DNA from: an uncultured bacterium
GTDB taxonomy: Bacteria > Actinomycetota > Coriobacteriia > Coriobacteriales > Coriobacteriaceae
DNA: 9,756 bases
Assembly (NCBI GenBank): GCA_905214905.1
Contig: CAJMNK010000069.1
Location: forward strand, 1 to 9,756
Direction: 5' to 3'
Of this stretch, positions 1 to 7,154 are shown in pieces (the first letter of the stretch is position 1; each line of letters opens with the position of its first letter). The translations under genes were made by a program, and so were the position numbers. A model generated the notes under the pieces. That model searched no databases. It was not told the DNA's origin and saw only the letters and a list, made by a program, of their open reading frames with translations.

Positions 1-21
1 TATGAGAGCACCTTTAACAGA

Positions 22-37
22 ATGTTCAGATGAACAT
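22..37. promoter_or_regulatory. perfect 7-bp-arm palindrome, candidate operator
   Basis: ATGTTCA and TGAACAT are exact reverse complements separated by GA. The 2-nt centre is too small for a good RNA hairpin, so a dimeric DNA-binding protein site is the more natural reading. It lies between a TTAACA hexamer (14-19, five of six matches to the -35 consensus) and a CATAAA hexamer (35-40, four of six to -10), spaced 15 nt. That is where a repressor site would sit, but the promoter itself is weakly supported. Function is inferred only. Confidence 0.3.
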
Positions 38-72
38 AAAGAAGGTCTTAAGAAAACGAACAGGTGCGTATT

Positions 73-91
73 AACCGATGCTTTTTCGGTT
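73..91 (+). other. small stem-loop upstream of the atp operon
   Basis: AACCGA (73-78) pairs exactly with TCGGTT (86-91) around a 7-nt T-rich loop. There is no T-run after it, so it would be a poor intrinsic terminator. It may be the end of the upstream transcription unit or a regulatory element, since its 3' arm overlaps the possible -35 hexamer at 90-95. Confidence 0.3.
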
Positions 92-117
92 GTACTTTAA
101 CGATTGGCTCGTACAAT
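90..117 (+). promoter_or_regulatory. candidate promoter of the atp operon
   Basis: TTGTAC (90-95) and TACAAT (112-117) are spaced 16 nt. The -10 matches five of six consensus positions, while the -35 matches only the TTG. A transcript would begin near 124, which would exclude the TTG codon at 104 as the start of the first gene and agrees with the GTG at 179. The surrounding DNA is AT-richer than the genes. This is a pattern match with no experimental support. Confidence 0.35.
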
Positions 118-166
118 AGTCACCAATGTTTGGCGGGAACTGTTCTGTGAGGCGTTAAAAAGGAAA

Positions 167-173
167 GTGAGGA
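167..173 (+). promoter_or_regulatory. Shine-Dalgarno site deciding the atpI start
   Basis: GTGAGGA lies 5 nt before the GTG at 179. The longer in-frame alternative, TTG at 104, has no purine-rich site in front of it. GTG at 167 has its AGGA only 2 nt away, which is too close. This favours 179 as the start. Confidence 0.45.
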
Positions 174-178
174 CGCCA

Positions 179-490
179 GTGTTTCAGATAGCCGATCTGC
201 TCGCTATCGTTGCAGGCGCCATCGCGGGCGCAATTGCCTTCCTTCCCTTTGTCTTTACGCTCAAGCCGGTTCTTGACGATAAGCAGAATGCGGACATGCT
301 CAAGGGTATGGTGAGTCTGGCGGTCTCGGCAATCGCTCTGCTCGTCTTTACCTTGGTTGTGTTTGTGTTGTTCGGAGAGGCATTTCGCATGTTCCTCCTG
401 GGCGAGGCGATCGGCTTCGTGGCCTTTATGGCCGCCTGCGCGGTTCGCGTCGCCAAGGCGCTGCGAGATCCTCATGAGGTCGAAAGGTAA
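179..490 (+). CDS. atpI: AtpI-like small membrane protein, first gene of the atp operon
   Basis: This is a 103-residue hydrophobic protein with about three membrane segments (residues 6-27, 44-66 and 70-92). A short acidic loop (KPVLDDKQ) separates the first two, and the tail is basic and charged. AtpI proteins usually have four segments, are poorly conserved, and assist assembly of the c-ring. The assignment rests on position, size and hydropathy rather than on a motif. The stop codon is 3 nt before the atpB start, and the GAAAGG at its end serves as atpB ribosome-binding site, so the two are probably translationally coupled. An in-frame TTG at 104 would add 25 residues but has no ribosome-binding site. 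Confidence is high that it is a gene and moderate on identity and start. Confidence 0.65.
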   Translation: MFQIADLLAIVAGAIAGAIAFLPFVFTLKPVLDDKQNADMLKGMVSLAVSAIALLVFTLVVFVLFGEAFRMFLLGEAIGFVAFMAACAVRVAKALRDPHEVER

Positions 491-493
491 GTC

Positions 494-1297
494 GTGGAAA
501 TTTTTGAAAAGCTGCCTGATGAGATTAATCATCTGGTCAGCGAGTTCAGCTCCACCCCCGTCGTGGGCGATCTGGGCTGCGGCATCACGCAGTACTCGTT
601 TTGGCTGATCGTCTCCACGATCGTGCTCCTGATCGTCCTGGCCGTGTTCAAGAAGAAGCAGACCCTGGTTCCCAAGGGCTTCTTCGTCAACGGTTTCGAG
701 TACATCATCGAGTACGTCGAGAACGATATCGGCAAGGGTGTCGTGGGTGAGAACTGGAAGAAGCACTTCCCGTTCCTGTGCTCGCTTTTCCTGTTCATCC
801 TGATCAATAACATGATCGGCCTGATCCCGGGAATGAAGCCCGGCACCGGCGCAATCGGCTCCACCGCCGCACTCGCCATTTTCGCCTTCGTGTACTTCAT
901 CTACTACGGATGCAAGGCTCACGGCGTGATCGGCTACATCAAGAGCCTCGCCCCGCAGGGCGTGAGCTTCCCGATGAACGTGCTCGTGTGGGTCGTCGAG
1001 CTTTTCTCGACCTTCCTGCGCCTCATCACGCTCGCCGTCCGTCTGTTCTGCAACATGTTCGCAGGACACGTGGTCATGGGCTCGTTCGCCATCATGGCGA
1101 GCATGTTCATGCAGCCGCTGCTTCAGCAGGTTTCCGCGGCCCACGCCGTTGGCGCCCTGCCTTCGCTAGCCTGGCTTGCCATCCTCATCCTGATCTATGC
1201 GATCGAGCTTGTGGTCGGCGCCATCCAGGCTTACGTCTTCACGGTCCTTACCGCCGTGTATGTCTCCGAGGCAGAGGAGGTCGCGGAGGAGGAGTAG
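494..1297 (+). CDS. atpB: F1Fo ATP synthase Fo subunit a
   Basis: Subunit a provides the two proton half-channels next to the c-ring. The 267-residue product is polytopic, with hydrophobic segments near 33-52, 92-111, 121-138, 160-200 and 225-255. The essential arginine is R183 in AVRLFCNMFAG, equivalent to E. coli R210. Q245 (IQAYVF) matches E. coli Q252. Residue 192 is His and residue 238 is Glu, where E. coli has Glu219 and His245; this reciprocal arrangement is known from mitochondrial subunit a. The C-terminus is acidic (SEAEEVAEEE). The start is GTG, with GAAAGG 6 nt upstream formed from the end of atpI. It is followed by an unusually long, structured gap before atpE. Confidence 0.98.
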   Translation: MEIFEKLPDEINHLVSEFSSTPVVGDLGCGITQYSFWLIVSTIVLLIVLAVFKKKQTLVPKGFFVNGFEYIIEYVENDIGKGVVGENWKKHFPFLCSLFLFILINNMIGLIPGMKPGTGAIGSTAALAIFAFVYFIYYGCKAHGVIGYIKSLAPQGVSFPMNVLVWVVELFSTFLRLITLAVRLFCNMFAGHVVMGSFAIMASMFMQPLLQQVSAAHAVGALPSLAWLAILILIYAIELVVGAIQAYVFTVLTAVYVSEAEEVAEEE

Positions 1298-1425
1298 TCT
1301 TCCGTTCGCGCCTTAAAGGTAAGTAAGGCAATTCGTTAAACCGCCGGTGCCCGTACCCATGGAGCCCGGCAGTTATAAAAAGGTTATCCTGCGTGAAATA
1401 AGACACGCACGACAAAGGAGGAATC
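1298..1425 (+). other. structured atpB-atpE intercistronic region
   Basis: This 128-nt gap holds no open frame of note. By eye it contains two exact 6-bp stem-loops: GCCTTA (1310-1315) with TAAGGC (1324-1329), and TGCGTG (1390-1395) with CACGCA (1404-1409). A weaker 5-bp pairing joins GCCGG (1343-1347) to CCGGC (1366-1370). None is followed by a T-run, so these do not look like intrinsic terminators. The last stem-loop ends 4 nt before the atpE Shine-Dalgarno site and leaves it exposed. A TATAAA occurs at 1374-1379 without a convincing -35. In E. coli the leader of atpE raises its translation to supply the multi-copy c-ring; a similar role here is inference. Confidence 0.5.
1414..1421 (+). 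promoter_or_regulatory. strong Shine-Dalgarno site of atpE
   Basis: AAAGGAGG is a near-complete match to the anti-Shine-Dalgarno sequence, 4 nt before the GTG at 1426. It fixes the start of the unusually short c subunit, because an in-frame TAA (1399-1401) blocks any earlier start. It is among the best ribosome-binding sites in the window, which fits the need for many c copies per complex. Confidence 0.7.
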
Positions 1426-1620
1426 GTGGGAGTTATCGGTTACGGTCTCGGTGTTATCGGCGCTGGTCTTGCTATCGGCCTGTCTGCTCTGGGTGCTACG
1501 GGTGCTATGGCCCGTCAGCCTGAGGTCCAGGGCCGCGTGTTCACCGTCTTCATCATGGGCTCCGCCTTCGGCGAGGCTCTGGCTCTGATCGGCTTCGTTG
1601 TCGCGCTGATCGTTAAATAG
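1426..1620 (+). CDS. atpE: F1Fo ATP synthase Fo subunit c
   Basis: Subunit c is the proteolipid that forms the proton-driven rotor ring. The product is only 64 residues: a glycine-rich first helix (residues 3-27), the polar loop ARQPE (29-33), and a second helix (38-63). The proton-binding carboxylate is E50 in GSAFGEALAL, 20 residues after the loop arginine as in other c subunits. Sodium-type c subunits carry Ser/Thr just after this Glu and a Gln in helix 1. Here the equivalents are A51, L52 and I17, so proton coupling is predicted. Most c subunits have 70-80 residues, so this one almost lacks an N-terminal extension. The start is GTG with a very strong ribosome-binding site, and an in-frame stop upstream rules out a longer form. 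Confidence 0.97.
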   Translation: MGVIGYGLGVIGAGLAIGLSALGATGAMARQPEVQGRVFTVFIMGSAFGEALALIGFVVALIVK

Positions 1621-1635
1621 CACGGAGCGTCAAGT

Positions 1636-2238
1636 ATGAATCTTTCATCCCAGAAGAGCGCGATCGCACTCTCCGCGTCCGCGGCCGCGCTGCTCATGCC
1701 GGTTTCCGCGTTCGCCGAGGACGGCGCTGCCGGTGCGGACATCCTCATCCCTAAGATGGCGGAGTTCATCCCGGCGCTTATCGCCTTCCTGATTATCTGG
1801 ATCGTGCTGGCCAAGGTCGCCCTGCCGGGCATCATGAAAACCATGGAGGAGCGCGGCAAGAAGATCGAGGAGAGCCTCGACGAGGCCGAGAAGACCAAGC
1901 AGGAGGCTATCGCCAAGCGCGCTGAGTCCGACTCGATCGTCACCGACGCCCGTCGTCAGGCTGCCGACATCGTTCTCGAGGCCCGTAAGGACGCCGAGTC
2001 CGAGCGCGCCCGTATCATCGAGGCTGCTCACAAGGAGGCCGAGGAGATCATCGCCAAGGCCCATACGACCGTCGAGGACGAGCGCAAGTCCATTTACGCC
2101 GGTGCCGCGAGCTCCATCGCCGACCTGTCCGTTGCCGTCGCCACCAAGATCGTGGGCGAGGCACTCGAGGACGATGCCGAGCAGAAGAAGCTCATCGAGC
2201 GCTACATCCAGGAAGCAGGTAGCCTGAATGCCGACTAG
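1636..2238 (+). CDS. atpF: F1Fo ATP synthase Fo subunit b, with signal-peptide-like leader
   Basis: Subunit b is the peripheral stalk that holds the catalytic head against rotation. The 200-residue product has a membrane segment at about 43-63 and a long charged, Ala/Glu/Lys-rich coiled coil from about 70 to 155. The C-terminal part (about 155-195) would contact delta. Ahead of the membrane segment is an extra leader: a basic start, a small-residue hydrophobic core (about 8-24), and an AFA signal-peptidase-like site at 25-27 followed by acidic EDG. If it is uncleaved, b would have two membrane passes. Some b-type subunits, including the chloroplast one, have a cleaved leader. The ATG has GGAG 8 nt upstream. 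It overlaps atpH by 11 nt. Confidence 0.96.
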   Translation: MNLSSQKSAIALSASAAALLMPVSAFAEDGAAGADILIPKMAEFIPALIAFLIIWIVLAKVALPGIMKTMEERGKKIEESLDEAEKTKQEAIAKRAESDSIVTDARRQAADIVLEARKDAESERARIIEAAHKEAEEIIAKAHTTVEDERKSIYAGAASSIADLSVAVATKIVGEALEDDAEQKKLIERYIQEAGSLNAD

Positions 2239-2704
2239 CCGCTATCAGGACAAGGTGCTCGAGACCTACGCGCGCTCCCTTCTGGAAGCCGCTAAGGCCG
2301 AGAACCATGTGTTCGAGGACCTCGAGATGATCGAGCGCTTGGCTTCTGCCAGCCCCGAGATCATCGCCGTGCTCGACACCATGTCCAAGCGCGACCAGCT
2401 CGACCTTCTTCCCAAGGTGGCAGCTGCCTTTAAGTATGTTGCCGAGGAAGACGAGGATGTAGTGGGCGTGACCGTCACCACGGCGATCCCGCTCGACGAC
2501 GAGCTGCGTCAAACCATCACTAAGAAATGCGAGCAGGACTTCGGCCGCAAGGTATTCCTTATCGAGCAGGTTGACCCGTCTATCGTGGGCGGCCTGGTGC
2601 TCGAGGCCCGCGGCGAGCGTCGTGACATTTCCGTCAAGACGCAGCTGCGCATCGCGCAGGAGACCCTCGCAAACTCTGCTAATTCGTACGGAGGTGAAGC
2701 CTAA
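2228..2704 (+). CDS. atpH: F1 ATP synthase subunit delta, short form
   Basis: Delta links subunit b to the top of the alpha/beta head. The C-terminal part is typical: TTAIPLDDEL (84-93) opens it, and VDPSIVGGLVLEARGERRDIS (115-135) is the signature region. The N-terminal helical bundle begins normally with YARSLLEAAK. It then passes from the PEIIAVLDTM helix to LLPKVAAAFKYV with no intervening segment, making the protein 158 residues against about 177 in E. coli. By eye about 25 residues of the bundle are missing; this needs an alignment. The start lies inside the end of atpF (11-nt overlap). Its stop overlaps the atpA start as TAATG, so translation is probably coupled. Confidence 0.95.
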   Translation: MPTSRYQDKVLETYARSLLEAAKAENHVFEDLEMIERLASASPEIIAVLDTMSKRDQLDLLPKVAAAFKYVAEEDEDVVGVTVTTAIPLDDELRQTITKKCEQDFGRKVFLIEQVDPSIVGGLVLEARGERRDISVKTQLRIAQETLANSANSYGGEA

Positions 2705-4302
2705 TGTCCGAAACCCTCAATGCCCAGGATATCGCCAAGAAACTGCAGGAGCAGCTCACGAGCCTCTCCGCGACGGTCGATACGCATGAGGTTTCAACGG
2801 TCGACGAGGTAGGCGACGGCATCGCGCGCGTCTCCGGCCTCAAGAGCGCCATGGCAGGCGAGCTTCTGGAGTTCAAGAGCTCCGATACCGGTGAGACCGT
2901 CTTCGGCCTTGCCCAGAACCTTGACCGTGACGAGGTCGGCGCCGTTCTGTTCGGTGCCGTCGACTCCATCAAGGAAGGCGACGAGTGCCGCACCACTGGC
3001 CGCATTATGGATATCCCCGTGAGCCGTGCCATGCTCGGCCGCGTCGTCAATCCGCTCGGCCAGCCCATCGACGGCCTGGGCGACATCGTCGCCACGCACC
3101 GTCGCCCCATCGAGTTCAAGGCTCCCGGCGTCATCGATCGTACCCCGGTGTGCGAGCCGGTTCAGACCGGTCTGCTCGCTATCGACTCCATGGTGCCTAT
3201 TGGCCGCGGTCAGCGTGAGCTCATCATCGGCGACCGTAAGACCGGTAAGACCGCCATCGCCATCGACGCTATCCTCAACCAGCGCGGCAAGGGCATGGTC
3301 TGCATCTATGTCGCCATCGGCCAGAAGGCCTCCACGGTTGCCAACATCCGCGAGACCCTCGCTCAGCACGGTGCGCTCGACTACACCATCATCGTTTCGG
3401 CCACCGCTGCCGATTCCGCCCCTATGCAGTACATCGCGCCTATGGCCGGTGCCGCTATCGGCGAGTTCTTCATGTACAACGGCGAGGACGGCAAGCCCGC
3501 CAGCGAGACCAACCCCGGCGGCCACGTGCTCGTCATCTACGACGACCTGTCCAAGCAGGCTGTGGCCTACCGTCAGATGTCGCTGACGCTGCATCGTCCG
3601 CCCGGACGCGAGGCCTATCCTGGCGACATCTTCTACCTGCACTCTCGTCTGCTCGAGCGTGCCGTCAAGATGTCCAAGAAGAACGGTTACGGCTCCATGA
3701 CGGCACTGCCGATCATCGAGACCCAGGACGGCGACGTCTCGGCCTACATTCCGACCAACGTCATTTCCATTACCGATGGTCAGATCTACCTGCAGTCCGA
3801 GCTCTTCTTCCAGGGTCAGCGCCCGGCAGTCGACGTGGGCATCTCCGTGTCCCGCGTCGGTGGCGATGCGCAGACCAAGGCTATGAAGCAGGTTGCCGGC
3901 AACCTTCGCCTGGACCTCGCTTCGTACCAGGAGCTCGCTGGCTTTACGCAGTTCGGCTCCGACCTCGACGAGGCTACTCAGAAGCAGCTGACCCATGGTG
4001 CTCGCATGACCGAGCTCCTGAAGCAGCCGCGTTACAAGCCGTTTGAGGTTGGCGAGCAGATCGTTACGCTGTTCGCTGGCAACGAGGGCTTCCTGGATGA
4101 CCTGGAGATCGCCGACGTGCTGCCCTTCCGCGCCGAGCTCATCGAGTACATGGACAATGGCTTTGGTTCGCTGCTCGACAAGGTTCGCGCCAAGAAGATC
4201 GATGATGACACCAAGGCTGAGCTCTTGCGCGTCATCGGCGACTTCAAGCAGCAGTTCATGGCCAAGCACCATTCGGATGTTTCTGGATCAGAGGAGAACT
4301 AA
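2704..4302 (+). CDS. atpA: F1 ATP synthase subunit alpha
   Basis: Alpha forms the non-catalytic nucleotide sites of the head. The 532-residue product has an N-terminal beta-barrel (about 30-100) and a Walker A loop GDRKTGKT at 176-183 (K182, T183). The Walker B strand is HVLVIYDD (D280). The arginine finger is R384 in ISVSRVGG, equivalent to E. coli R376. The family stretch RPPGREAYPGD is at 298-308. Compared with remembered homologues, where MYNG or MYDG runs straight into HVL, there are about 12 extra residues (EDGKPASETNPG, 261-272) just before Walker B. GGAGGTGA (2690-2697) lies 6 nt before the ATG, which overlaps the atpH stop by one base. The atpG start follows 5 nt after its stop. Confidence 0.98.
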   Translation: MSETLNAQDIAKKLQEQLTSLSATVDTHEVSTVDEVGDGIARVSGLKSAMAGELLEFKSSDTGETVFGLAQNLDRDEVGAVLFGAVDSIKEGDECRTTGRIMDIPVSRAMLGRVVNPLGQPIDGLGDIVATHRRPIEFKAPGVIDRTPVCEPVQTGLLAIDSMVPIGRGQRELIIGDRKTGKTAIAIDAILNQRGKGMVCIYVAIGQKASTVANIRETLAQHGALDYTIIVSATAADSAPMQYIAPMAGAAIGEFFMYNGEDGKPASETNPGGHVLVIYDDLSKQAVAYRQMSLTLHRPPGREAYPGDIFYLHSRLLERAVKMSKKNGYGSMTALPIIETQDGDVSAYIPTNVISITDGQIYLQSELFFQGQRPAVDVGISVSRVGGDAQTKAMKQVAGNLRLDLASYQELAGFTQFGSDLDEATQKQLTHGARMTELLKQPRYKPFEVGEQIVTLFAGNEGFLDDLEIADVLPFRAELIEYMDNGFGSLLDKVRAKKIDDDTKAELLRVIGDFKQQFMAKHHSDVSGSEEN

Positions 4303-4307
4303 GCCCC

Positions 4308-5215
4308 ATGGCCAACCTTCGCGACATTAAGAAGCGAATCTCCTCGGTTACCACGACCAAGCAGATCACGCGCACGATGGAGATGGTCTCTACGGCCAAG
4401 ATCCGTCGTGCCCTCGATCGCTCCAAGCAGGCCGAGCCCTATAAGGAGGCGCTGACCGACGTCATGTTGACGGTCGCCGGCGACGCCTCCTGTTCGGGCA
4501 CCGATCCCATGCTGCAGAAGCATGAGAGCGTCAAGCATGGCCTGATTGTCGTTATTGCCTCGGACCGCGGCCTTGCCGGCGGTTTCAATACGACGGTGGA
4601 GCGCACGGCCGAAAAGCTCGCCGCTTCTTGGGCGAACGACGGCATCGAGTGCGAGATCATCGCGTGCGGGCGTAAGCCGGCCACGTATTTCCGTGACCGC
4701 GCAAACGTCGTCATGCACTTTGAGGGCAACTCCTCTGAGCCCGATTTCAATCAGGCCCGCATGATCTCCTCTCATATCTGCGATGCGTATCGTGCCGGTG
4801 AGCTTGACCGTGTCGAGCTTGTCTACCACCACGCCAAGAACCGCGTGGATCAGGAGCTTCGCGTCGAGCATCTGTTGCCGCTCGACCCCGAGATGATCGC
4901 TATGGCCCACGGTCCGCGTAAGAACGAGACCGACGCCCCTAAGCGCATCTCGTCCACGTTCGAGTTCGTGCCCTCTCCCGAGCATGTTCTCGGCAAGCTT
5001 GTGCCGTCTTATATCCTGACGGTCATCTACCAGGCCCTGATCGATTCGGCGGCTGCCGAGCAGGGTGCACGCCGCAAGGCCATGCACTCCGCGACGGAAA
5101 ACGCCACCGCGATCATCTCGACCCTTACCCGCACGTATAGTCGCGTGCGCCAGGCTTCGATCACGACCGAGATCAACGAGATCGTCGGCGGAGCCTCAGC
5201 ATTGGAGGAACAGTA

Positions 5216-5216
<1 letters not shown>
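4308..5216 (+). CDS. atpG: F1 ATP synthase subunit gamma
   Basis: Gamma is the central shaft that couples c-ring rotation to catalysis. The 302-residue product has the expected N-terminal helix (IKKRISSVTTTKQITRTMEM, 7-26) followed by VSTAKIRRA. The conserved SDRGLAGGFN is at 85-94. The C-terminal helix carries AMHSATENA (258-266) and RQASITTEINEIVGGA (281-296). Conserved YNRARQ is here YSRVRQ (277-282), a mild departure. GAGGAGA at 4291-4297, within the end of atpA, lies 10 nt before the ATG, slightly long. Its stop overlaps the atpD start as TAATG, and GGAGG (5204-5208) inside gamma serves as the atpD ribosome-binding site, pointing to coupled translation. Confidence 0.98.
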
Positions 5217-6670
<1,454 letters not shown>

Positions 6671-6673
6671 GTT

Positions 6674-7066
6674 ATGCGTATCCGCATCGTGTGCCCCGTG
6701 AGCTGCGCCTATGAGGGCGACGCTGCGTTTGTGTCGATTCCGTCCACGGATGGCGAGTTTGGCGTCCTGCCTGCTCACTCCAGCGAGATCTGCACGATCG
6801 ACCGCGGTTACGTTCGCGTTTCCGATAAGGCCATGGGCACTGTCGACCACACGTTTGCCGTGGCCGGCGGCTATGCCCAGGTTGCGGACGATGTCGTGAC
6901 CGTTCTCGCCGAGCGCGCTTGCGATTTGGCGACCGTCGATGCCGACAAGCTTAAAGCTGATATTCAAGGTTTTGAAGAGAAGCTGGGTAATTTGTCGGAG
7001 GATGATGCACGCCGCGCCTACCTCTATAATGAAATCGCATGGTGTAAGCTCAAGCTTGCCCAATAG
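6674..7066 (+). CDS. atpC: F1 ATP synthase subunit epsilon
   Basis: Epsilon joins gamma to the c-ring and in many bacteria restrains ATP hydrolysis. The 130-residue product has the N-terminal beta-sandwich (about 1-85), with the family stretch GEFGVLPAHSSEI at 27-39 and FAVAGGYAQVADDVVTVLAE at 61-80. A C-terminal helical hairpin follows (about 88-130, ending IAWCKLKLAQ). Length is typical. It begins 3 nt after the atpD stop, with purine-rich GGGGGAG inside the end of atpD acting as ribosome-binding site. The last 120 bases are less GC-rich than the rest of the operon and contain an exact TATAAT at 7025-7030. It is the last atp gene and is followed by a terminator. Confidence 0.96.
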   Translation: MRIRIVCPVSCAYEGDAAFVSIPSTDGEFGVLPAHSSEICTIDRGYVRVSDKAMGTVDHTFAVAGGYAQVADDVVTVLAERACDLATVDADKLKADIQGFEEKLGNLSEDDARRAYLYNEIAWCKLKLAQ

Positions 7067-7102
7067 TCAAACGATTTAGCGTTCGACCATTTGCGAACAC
7101 AT

Positions 7103-7141
7103 CATGCCCGGGATGGCCCAGCCACCCCGGGCATGCTTTTT
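7103..7141 (+). terminator. intrinsic terminator of the atp operon, abutting murA
   Basis: CATGCCCGGG (7103-7112) pairs perfectly with CCCGGGCATG (7126-7135). Inside the 13-nt loop, TGG (7114-7116) can pair with CCA (7122-7124). One base later comes TTTTT (7137-7141). A 10-bp GC-rich stem plus T-run is a classic intrinsic terminator. The T-run ends 1 nt before the murA ribosome-binding site, leaving no room for a murA promoter after it. A smaller inverted repeat, GTTCG (7081-7085) with CGAAC (7094-7098), lies just upstream. Confidence 0.85.
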
Positions 7142-7142
7142 G

Positions 7143-7148
7143 AAAGGG
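7143..7148 (+). promoter_or_regulatory. ribosome-binding site supporting the TTG start of murA
   Basis: AAAGGG lies 6 nt before the TTG at 7155. No in-frame ATG or GTG sits at a sensible place for the MurA N-terminus, and translation from TTG gives the expected beginning (MDIIRVEGGH). The site directly follows the terminator T-run. Confidence 0.6.
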
Positions 7149-7154
7149 TAGACC

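Noticed and set aside
2..100. Possible 32-codon plus-strand frame from ATG at 2 to TAA at 98-100
   Set aside because: Codons such as AGA, TTA, ACA, TCA and GTA are unlike the genes in this window, and the stretch contains a palindrome and a stem-loop. It is better read as non-coding leader. The tail of a gene starting before the window cannot be fully excluded.
155..1144. 329-codon minus-strand frame opposite atpI and atpB
   Set aside because: The His/Glu/Asp-rich composition is typical of antisense translation of membrane-protein genes, and both plus-strand genes are convincing.
1374..1379. TATAAA as an internal promoter for atpE
   Set aside because: No -35-like hexamer lies 15-19 nt upstream; the sequence there is GC-rich.
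1426..1620. Sodium-type c subunit, which would suggest a sodium-driven ATP synthase
   Set aside because: The sodium-ligand positions are Ile17, Ala51 and Leu52 rather than Gln, Ser and Thr; only the carboxylate E50 is present.
2794..4272. 492-codon open frame on the minus strand opposite atpA
   Set aside because: It is a shadow of the strongly biased codon use in atpA, with no family motif and no sensible ribosome-binding site context.
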